Shown here: positions 6,213-10,510 of the stretch, one piece after another
Position numbering within the stretch: position 1 is the first letter of the stretch
How the letters are laid out: each line of letters opens with the position of its first letter
NCBI GenBank assembly: GCA_021154065.1
Contig: JAJKJG010000318.1
Coordinates: 1-10,510, forward strand
Reading direction: 5' to 3'
DNA length: 10,510 bases
Source of the DNA: Methylobacterium sp.
GTDB lineage: Bacteria; Pseudomonadota; Alphaproteobacteria; Rhizobiales; Beijerinckiaceae
Made by a program: the position numbers and the translations under genes
The notes under the pieces: generated by a model
What the model saw: only the letters and a program-made list of their open reading frames with translations
What the model was told of the DNA's origin: nothing
Database searches by the model: none

Positions 6213-7016
6213 ATGGGCGAGGAGCGGTGGAACAGGCGCAAGGGCCGGGCGGACGGCCCGGGCCGGCGCCACGACGGCGGCGGTTCAGGCGCCGAGGACC
6301 CCGTCGTCCTCTATGGCTGGCATCCCGTTCTCGAGGCCCTGCGCAACCGCCGCCGCGCGGTTCGAAGGCTGCTCGCGACCGAGAACTCGGCGCGCCGGCT
6401 CAAGGAGGAGATCGGCGACCTCCCGGCCGAGCCCGAGATCGTCCGTCCGGACGCGATCAACCGGCTCGTCGGGCCGGACGCCGTCCATCAGGGGCTTTAT
6501 CTCGAGGCCGGGCCGCTGCCGTCGCCTGCCCTCGAGACGCTCGCGCCCGACGCGCTCGTCGTCGTCCTCGACCAGATCACCGATCCGCACAACGTCGGCG
6601 CGATCGTGCGCAGCTGCGCCGCCTTCGGCGTCGACGCCGTCGTGACGACCGCCCGCCACAGCCCGGCGGCGACCGGCGTGCTCGCGAAGTCCGCCTCGGG
6701 CGGGCTCGAGCACGTGCCGTTCCTCACCGTGCGCAATCTCGCCGAGGCGCTGATCGCGCTCGGCGAGCGCGGTTTCGCGCGCGTCGGCTTCGACTCCTCG
6801 GGCGAGGCCGAGCTCGGCACCGTCGCGGCGCGGCGCCCGCTGGCGCTCGTGCTCGGCGCCGAAGGCAAGGGCCTGCGCCAGCGCACGCGCGAGTGCTGCG
6901 ACGTCGTCGCCCGGCTCGATATGCCGGGCGCGATCAAGAGCCTCAACGTCTCGAACGCCGCCGCCGTCGCGCTCTACGCGCTGTCGCGAAGGCTCACAAA
7001 CCCCGCGGCGCCGTGA
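6213..7016 (+). CDS. rlmB: 23S rRNA (guanosine-2'-O-)-methyltransferase, TrmH/SpoU family
   Basis: An enzyme that methylates the ribose of a guanosine in 23S rRNA (G2251 in E. coli numbering) using S-adenosylmethionine, in the cytoplasm during large-subunit assembly. Seen in 267 residues: a basic, disordered N-terminus (1-28); the substrate-binding domain beginning VVLYGWHPVLEALRNRRRAV (31-50) with HQGLYLEA (92-99); and the SPOUT catalytic domain with all three motifs. These are DQITDPHNVGAIVRSCAAFG (120-139) with the key Asn127 and Arg133, LVLGAEGKGLR (212-222), and MPGAIKSLNVSNAAAVALY (237-255), which form the trefoil-knot SAM site. It is slightly longer than E. coli RlmB (243) because of the N-terminal tail. 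An in-frame stop at 6201-6203 excludes an earlier start. The Shine-Dalgarno is weak and lies inside a hairpin. Its 3' end overlaps the opposing gene by 23 bases. Confidence 0.92.
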   Translation: MGEERWNRRKGRADGPGRRHDGGGSGAEDPVVLYGWHPVLEALRNRRRAVRRLLATENSARRLKEEIGDLPAEPEIVRPDAINRLVGPDAVHQGLYLEAGPLPSPALETLAPDALVVVLDQITDPHNVGAIVRSCAAFGVDAVVTTARHSPAATGVLAKSASGGLEHVPFLTVRNLAEALIALGERGFARVGFDSSGEAELGTVAARRPLALVLGAEGKGLRQRTRECCDVVARLDMPGAIKSLNVSNAAAVALYALSRRLTNPAAP

Positions 7017-7524
7017 CCTCGATGATGCGCGGGCCGGACCCCGGCTGCGCGGCTTGCGCGGCGAAGCGCGCGTGGCGTTGCTCGCCGCGGCGCGACAGGC
7101 GCGGCGTCGAGCGGATGACGTAGATCACCGGCTGCCCGGCGGGCTCCGAGCGGATGCCGGTCGAGGCCGGCAGGTCGAGGAGGCTCGGATAGCCGTAGCC
7201 ACCGCCGGCGTTCGCGACGTTGTGCTGGAAGGCGACGTTGGTCGCGCCGCCGTAGCCGTCGCCGGACCAGGGTCCGTCCCACAATCCCCCGAGGCCGAGG
7301 CCGCGATGGAAGCCGAAGCGGCCGAGATGCCCGAAGCCGCCGTGATGGTGGAAGCGGTTCAGCCCGGCGTGGCGGAAGACGTGATGGCGATGGCCGAGGG
7401 CGGCGATCCGGCCGCCGCCCCTGAAGCCGTGGCCGCCGCGCGGCGCCGCGAAGGCGTCCGACGCGAGGGCGCCGAAGGCAAGCGAAGCGGCGGCAAGAGC
7501 GAGGAAGGGCGAAAGGCGTCGCAT
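6994..7524 (-). CDS. Secreted His/Gly-rich protein, function unknown
   Basis: A 176-residue product from the ATG at 7524, chosen over 7599 because it begins a classical signal peptide (MRRLSPFLALAAASLAFGAL, cut after AFA at about 26) and has GGAG eight bases upstream. The mature protein starts with a His/Gly/Arg/Phe-rich stretch (about 31-78) carrying ten histidines, including HRHH (45-48) and HHH (59-61), which could bind metal ions. A Gly/Asn/Tyr-rich middle follows, then a more regular C-terminal part with QPVIYVIRSTPRLSRR (131-146) and a final PRIIEVTAPRGL. It has no cysteine and no membrane segment besides the signal. It is exported, probably to the periplasm. Divergent from the 7775 transporter (250-base gap) and convergent with rlmB. 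No named family is recognised; metal binding is inferred from composition only. Confidence 0.75.
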   Translation of the reverse strand: MRRLSPFLALAAASLAFGALASDAFAAPRGGHGFRGGGRIAALGHRHHVFRHAGLNRFHHHGGFGHLGRFGFHRGLGLGGLWDGPWSGDGYGGATNVAFQHNVANAGGGYGYPSLLDLPASTGIRSEPAGQPVIYVIRSTPRLSRRGEQRHARFAAQAAQPGSGPRIIEVTAPRGL

Positions 7525-7774
7525 GTACGACACTCCATGATCCGCCTCCTCGCCCACGAGAATAGCCGAGAGCCGCCCTTGAGTCACCTCGCCGTTCACC
7601 GGCGCCGCCTGCGACGAAAGTAGAACGACCTAAGTCTCACGACGAATTGAGCATTTTCCGCTCCCGAGAGGTCGGCTACGGCTACGTCGCCTAAATGGGG
7701 AAGAGTGCGCCTGCCCCGGCCTGTCGGCCGCCGGGCGGCGCTTCGAAAACAGAGCGCTTCTGGAGGGAATTCTG

Positions 7775-9460
7775 ATGGCAACCGCAACCGCATTGGAAAG
7801 GCCGGGCGCAGCGCCCCGCGCGATGACCGCCGAAGAGAGGAAAGTGATCGTCGCCTCCTCGGCCGGCACCGTGTTCGAATGGTACGACTTCTACCTCGCG
7901 GGCTCGCTCGCCGCGAACATCGCGGCGAACTTCGTGCCCGGCGACAACGACACGGCGAAATTCATCTTCGTCCTGTTCGGCTTCGCGGCCGGCTTTGCGG
8001 TGCGTCCCTTCGGCGCCCTGTTCTTCGGCCGCCTCGGCGACCTCATCGGGCGCAAGTACACCTTCCTCGTCACCATGACGATCATGGGCATCGCGACTTT
8101 CGTCGTCGGCCTTCTGCCCGGCTTCAAGACGATCGGCTACGCGGCGCCGGTGCTGTTCATCCTCTGCCGCCTGCTGCAGGGCCTCGCGCTCGGCGGCGAA
8201 TACGGCGGCGCCGCGACCTACGTCGCCGAGCACTCGCCCCAGGGCCGGCGCGGCTTCTACACCTCGTGGATCCAGACGACCGCGACCGTCGGGCTGTTCC
8301 TGTCGCTCGTCGTCATCCTGACGCTGCGCCTCAGCATGACGCCGGAGGCCTTCGCCGATTACGGCTGGCGCATCCCGTTCCTCTTGTCGATCATCCTGCT
8401 CGGCTTCTCGATCTGGATCCGGCTGCAGCTCGCCGAATCGCCGGCCTTCCAGAAGATGAAGGCCGAAGGCACGGGTTCCAAGGCGCCGCTCAGCGAGGCC
8501 TTCGGGCGCTGGGACAACGCCAGGATCGCGATCCTGGCGCTCCTCGGCGGCACCGCCGGCCAGGCGGTCGTGTGGTACACGGGCCAGTTCTACGCCCTGT
8601 TCTTCATGACCCAGACGCTGAAGGTCGACGGCACGACGGCGAACCTCCTCATCGCGCTGTCGCTCCTCGTCGGCACCCCGTTCTTCATCCTGTTCGGCTG
8701 GCTGTCGGACAAGATCGGCCGCAAGCCGATCCTGCTCGCCGGCTGCCTCATCGCGGCGATCACCTACTTCCCGCTGTTCCAGCAGATCGCCAAGATCTCG
8801 AGCCCGAAGCTCATCGCGGCGACCGAGACGGTGAAGCTGCAGCTGACCGCCGACCCCGCCACCTGCGGCTCGCTGTTCGACCCCGTCGGCGTGCGCACCT
8901 TCACGCGGCCGTGCGACGTCATCCGGCGCACGCTCGCGAGCGCCTCGATCCACTACGACCTGTTGCCGGGACCGGCGGGCTCGCCCCTTAAGGCGACCGT
9001 CAACGGCACCGAGGTCGCCGGCATCGACGGCACCGGCGCGCCGGTGGTGGCGGCGGCGCAGGCGGCGGGCTATCCGAAGCCGGGCGATCCGTCGATCCTC
9101 AAGACGCCGACGATCGGCCAGCTCCTCACCGACAGCCGGGCGCTGGCGGTCGCCGCCCTGCTCCTCGTCCTCGTCGTCTACGTGACGATGGTGTACGGGC
9201 CGATCGCCGCGATGCTGGTCGAGCTGTTCCCGACCCGCATCCGCTACACCGGCATGTCGCTGCCCTACCACATCGGCAACGGCTGGTTCGGCGGCTTCCT
9301 GCCGCCGACCGCCTTCGCCATCGTGGCGGCGACCGGCAACATCTTCTCCGGTCTCTGGTATCCGATCGTCGTCGCCCTCATGACCTTCGTGATCGGCCTC
9401 CTGTTCGTGCCCGAGACGAAGGACCGCGACATCTTCACCTACGAGGGCGAGAAGCGCTAA
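7775..9460 (+). CDS. MFS metabolite:H+ symporter with a large periplasmic insert
   Basis: A twelve-helix proton symporter of the metabolite:H+ symporter group (with ShiA, KgtP and ProP), in the inner membrane. Seen: SSAGTVFEWYDFYLAGSLAA (28-47), the MFS signature FFGRLGDLIGRK (83-94) and its second copy FGWLSDKIGRK (307-317), LLQGLALGGEYGGAATYVAE (133-152), and LVELFPTRIRYTGMSLPYHI (481-500). At 561 residues it is over 100 longer than usual: between helices 9 (about 316-335) and 10 (about 455-475) lies a hydrophilic insert of about 110 residues with a cysteine pair (C364, C380). By the expected topology it faces the periplasm. The start at 7775 has GGAGGG seven bases upstream. An intrinsic terminator follows, so it is probably monocistronic. 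The substrate, perhaps an organic acid, cannot be read from the sequence. Confidence 0.88.
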   Translation: MATATALERPGAAPRAMTAEERKVIVASSAGTVFEWYDFYLAGSLAANIAANFVPGDNDTAKFIFVLFGFAAGFAVRPFGALFFGRLGDLIGRKYTFLVTMTIMGIATFVVGLLPGFKTIGYAAPVLFILCRLLQGLALGGEYGGAATYVAEHSPQGRRGFYTSWIQTTATVGLFLSLVVILTLRLSMTPEAFADYGWRIPFLLSIILLGFSIWIRLQLAESPAFQKMKAEGTGSKAPLSEAFGRWDNARIAILALLGGTAGQAVVWYTGQFYALFFMTQTLKVDGTTANLLIALSLLVGTPFFILFGWLSDKIGRKPILLAGCLIAAITYFPLFQQIAKISSPKLIAATETVKLQLTADPATCGSLFDPVGVRTFTRPCDVIRRTLASASIHYDLLPGPAGSPLKATVNGTEVAGIDGTGAPVVAAAQAAGYPKPGDPSILKTPTIGQLLTDSRALAVAALLLVLVVYVTMVYGPIAAMLVELFPTRIRYTGMSLPYHIGNGWFGGFLPPTAFAIVAATGNIFSGLWYPIVVALMTFVIGLLFVPETKDRDIFTYEGEKR

Positions 9461-9484
9461 GCGCGGCGCCCGAGGCGACAAACG

Positions 9485-9513
9485 AAAGCCCCGGCGCGAG
9501 CCGGGGCTTTTTT
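9485..9513 (+). terminator. Intrinsic terminator of the 7775 transporter gene
   Basis: AAAGCCCCGGC (9485-9495) and GCCGGGGCTTT (9500-9510) form an 11-bp perfect stem with loop GCGA, ending in six T (9508-9513). It starts 25 bases after the stop codon. On the other strand the tail is only TTTCG, so it is a weaker stop for the minus-strand gene ending at 9538. Confidence 0.92.
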
Positions 9514-9537
9514 CTTGGGGCCATCGAGAGGGACGCC

Positions 9538-9834
9538 TCAGCGGCAGGTCGTCACCCGGCGGACGATCCAGCCTTCGTCCTCGACCCAGAGCTTCTTTCG
9601 CGCCGTGAAGCAGCTGCCGTCCTCGCCCTTGCCGATCGCCGCGGTCGTTGCGGCATCGAGCCCTTCGGCCGGCTTGCCGCCGCCGCTCTGCATCGCCGTG
9701 AAGGCGGCCTTCGGCGATTTCTCCGCCTTCTGGGGCTTTGCCTGGCTCACCGAGCCGCCGGCAACAAGGAAGACCGTCGCGAGGGCGAGCGTGGCGGTCG
9801 CGAGCGCGGCCCCCGTGCGGGAGTAGCGTTTCAT
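9538..9834 (-). CDS. Small secreted protein with two cysteines, function unknown
   Basis: A 98-residue product. The ATG at 9834 is preferred to the open-frame start at 9933 because it begins a clear signal peptide: basic MKRYSRTG, then a hydrophobic stretch (9-27), then likely cleavage near VSQA-KP (about 32). A GGGGA lies about 10 bases upstream on the minus strand. The mature part is short: a Lys/Pro/Ala-rich segment (33-60), then GEDGSCFTARKKLWVEDEGW (70-89) and VRRVTTCR at the end. The two cysteines (75 and 97) frame this C-terminal module and could form a disulfide in the periplasm. There is no lipobox. It lies 157 bases downstream of the NepR-like gene on the same strand, with a hairpin in its leader. 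No family is recognised. Confidence 0.75.
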   Translation of the reverse strand: MKRYSRTGAALATATLALATVFLVAGGSVSQAKPQKAEKSPKAAFTAMQSGGGKPAEGLDAATTAAIGKGEDGSCFTARKKLWVEDEGWIVRRVTTCR

Positions 9835-9865
9835 GGCGGGTTGTTCCCCTGGATCGCCCGTGGAG

Positions 9866-9907
9866 GCGTGGTTTCTCGTTCCTTTATAGAGAATCCTCAA
9901 ACCACGC
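9866..9907. promoter_or_regulatory. Nested inverted repeat in the leader of the 98-residue protein gene
   Basis: GCGTGGTTT (9866-9874) and AAACCACGC (9899-9907) are perfect 9-base arms; inside, TTCTC (9873-9877) pairs with GAGAA (9889-9893). The centre holds CTATAA on the minus strand, a possible -10 box about 50 bases before the ATG at 9834. It could be an operator over that promoter or a leader hairpin. On the plus strand a loose T-rich stretch follows (CTTTTGTTT), so a plus-strand terminator role cannot be excluded. Confidence 0.4.
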
Positions 9908-9991
9908 TTTTGTTTCTGTGCGATGGCGCACATGTTGCGCGCACGAAACGGCGGTATGTCGCCGGCCCCGAATGCCGGCCGCGCGGCGGCG

Positions 9992-10222
9992 CTATGCCCG
10001 CGCCGCGGCCCGCCGCTCCCAGGCGGCGTCGATCTCGTCGAGCAGCCCGAGCAGCCGCTCGGGCGTCGGCTCGATCAGGAGCGTCTGGTAATAGGCGCGC
10101 AGCAACCCGGTGACATGCGCCAGCGCCTCGCGATCGCTGGCCGTCAATTCGGTTGTGGATGCGGCAGGTGGCGCCGGGGAGGCAAAAGCCGAATGCCAGG
10201 CCCGCTTCGAGATCTCTTCCAT
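9992..10222 (-). CDS. NepR-family anti-sigma factor (general stress response)
   Basis: NepR proteins hold the ECF sigma factor EcfG inactive in the cytoplasm until phosphorylated PhyR binds them by sigma-factor mimicry. This 76-residue product has a flexible Ala/Pro-rich N-terminus (1-28) and the NepR core of two short helices: HVTGLLRAYYQTLLIEPTPE (36-55), continuing RLLGLLDEIDAAW (56-68). This matches the family pattern LRxxYxxxxxEPxPxRxxxLLxxLD. The ATG at 10222 is chosen because the longer GTG start at 10288 lies inside the EcfG promoter (10278-10303), upstream of its expected transcript start. No typical Shine-Dalgarno is visible (GGCGGG at best). Neither phyR nor ecfG is within the window, so it may be a second nepR copy. 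Family call from motif by eye, supported by the promoter. Confidence 0.7.
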   Translation of the reverse strand: MEEISKRAWHSAFASPAPPAASTTELTASDREALAHVTGLLRAYYQTLLIEPTPERLLGLLDEIDAAWERRAAARA

Positions 10223-10277
10223 CGGGGGCCCGCCAGCGACGCGCCGGCAAAGCGAAAACGCCGGCTTAACATAGGTT

Positions 10278-10303
10278 AACGCATCCACGGATAGCGCGGT
10301 TCC
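10278..10303 (-). promoter_or_regulatory. EcfG-type general stress promoter of the NepR-like gene
   Basis: On the minus strand GGAAC (10303-10299) is followed after 17 bases by CGTT (10281-10278), an exact match to the alphaproteobacterial EcfG consensus GGAAC-N16/17-CGTT. Transcription would start around 10270, about 50 bases before the ATG at 10222. Promoter-controlled nepR is the known negative feedback of this response. Confidence 0.8.
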
Positions 10304-10337
10304 CCGCGACAGGCAATAAAGACGAGGTGAGTTCGAT

Positions 10338-10383
10338 CGGTGCAGGTGGGGAGGAATCGAACTCCCGACCTTCGGTTTACAAA
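10338..10383 (-). pseudogene. 3' fragment of tRNA-Thr (TGT), probable attachment-site scar
   Basis: Read on the minus strand, the 3' half of a tRNA-Thr: anticodon loop TTTGTAA (10383-10377, anticodon TGT), stem strand ACCGA, T-arm GGGAG...CTCCC, acceptor strand CACCTGC and discriminator A (10341). The 5' half is missing: the anticodon stem has no partner, and no GCAGGTG strand follows up to the window end. The T-loop has eight bases instead of seven and the CCA is CCG. It is therefore not a working tRNA. Fragments from anticodon loop to 3' end are typical of the duplicated core left by integrases that target tRNA genes. Confidence 0.7.
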
Positions 10384-10418
10384 GCGCGCGGGGCCGGTGC
10401 CGGCCTAGGGCTGTTGAT

Positions 10419-10470
10419 CCTCCCCCGTCGCTTGCGACGGGGGAGGGGGACCATGCAAAGCATGGTGGAG
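10419..10470. repeat. REP-like double palindrome
   Basis: CCTCCCCCGTCGC (10419-10431) and GCGACGGGGGAGG (10434-10446) form a 13-bp perfect inverted repeat. It is followed by CCATGC-AAA-GCATGG (10451-10465) and GGAGGGG. Elements of this look (CTCCCCC...ACCATG...CATGGT...GGGGGAG) are, from memory, dispersed in many copies in several alphaproteobacterial genomes. No gene is seen from 10384 to the window end. Confidence 0.65.
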
Positions 10471-10510
10471 GGGTGACGCCATCGAGAGGAGGCGAACTAG
10501 ATTGGAAAGG

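Noticed and set aside
5778..6272. Minus-strand open frame of 164 codons
   Set aside because: It passes through the whole tRNA-Tyr gene and its promoter, and the product matches nothing I recognise.
7691..9481. Minus-strand open frame of 596 codons opposite the second symporter
   Set aside because: Same shadow effect; charged low-complexity product and a clear twelve-helix transporter on the plus strand.
9860..9886. Possible EcfG promoter of the 98-residue gene (GGAAC on the minus strand)
   Set aside because: At the 16- and 17-base spacings the sequence is ACGG or CGGG, not CGTT.
10338..10420. Functional tRNA-Thr gene
   Set aside because: Only the 3' half is present; no 5' acceptor strand or D-arm, an eight-base T-loop, and CCG in place of CCA.
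1..10510. CRISPR array, transposase or integrase genes
   Set aside because: No regularly spaced repeats and no recognisable recombinase or transposase motif in any frame of the window.

Overview
The window looks like chromosome of a high-GC alphaproteobacterium, most likely of the order Hyphomicrobiales (Rhizobiales). The clues are a NepR-like anti-sigma protein behind a textbook EcfG (general stress sigma factor) promoter, a rhizobial-type mosaic palindromic repeat, an rlmB gene beside tRNA-Tyr, and GC-rich third codon positions throughout. I cannot name a genus.

Left part (1-2430, plus strand): the 3' end of a subtilisin-family (S8) serine protease gene; a 94-residue protein resembling a free-standing protease propeptide; and kgtP, a 2-oxoglutarate:H+ symporter gene with a helically phased direct repeat just before its ribosome binding site.

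Middle part (2431-5658, minus strand): a two-hairpin intergenic repeat; the frameshifted, 5'-truncated C-terminal remnant of a beta-hydroxyacid dehydrogenase gene; a large beta-propeller protein gene with an Asp-box, a poly-proline linker and a second C-terminal domain; a proline-rich 66-residue protein gene; and a 44-residue single-span membrane protein gene. The last three lie in the same direction with gaps of 129 and 74 bases and could be co-transcribed. The remnant and the repeat suggest that this stretch has been rearranged.

Right part (5971-10510): tRNA-Tyr (GTA) with a near-consensus sigma-70 promoter, divergent from rlmB (23S rRNA ribose methyltransferase). rlmB overlaps, tail to tail by 23 bases, a secreted His/Gly-rich protein gene. 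Then come a second metabolite:H+ symporter with an unusual periplasmic insert, followed by an intrinsic terminator; a small secreted two-cysteine protein; and a NepR-type anti-sigma gene whose EcfG promoter fixes its start codon. The right edge holds a 3'-terminal tRNA-Thr fragment, probably an attachment-site scar of an element lying to the right, and a REP-like double palindrome.

Most genes are housekeeping or stress and transport functions. The parts that are less ordinary are the protease/propeptide-like pair, the beta-propeller gene block with its remnant, the orphan NepR with its own EcfG promoter, and the tRNA-Thr scar. I see no CRISPR array, rRNA, transposase or phage gene, and I cannot demonstrate a new multi-gene system.
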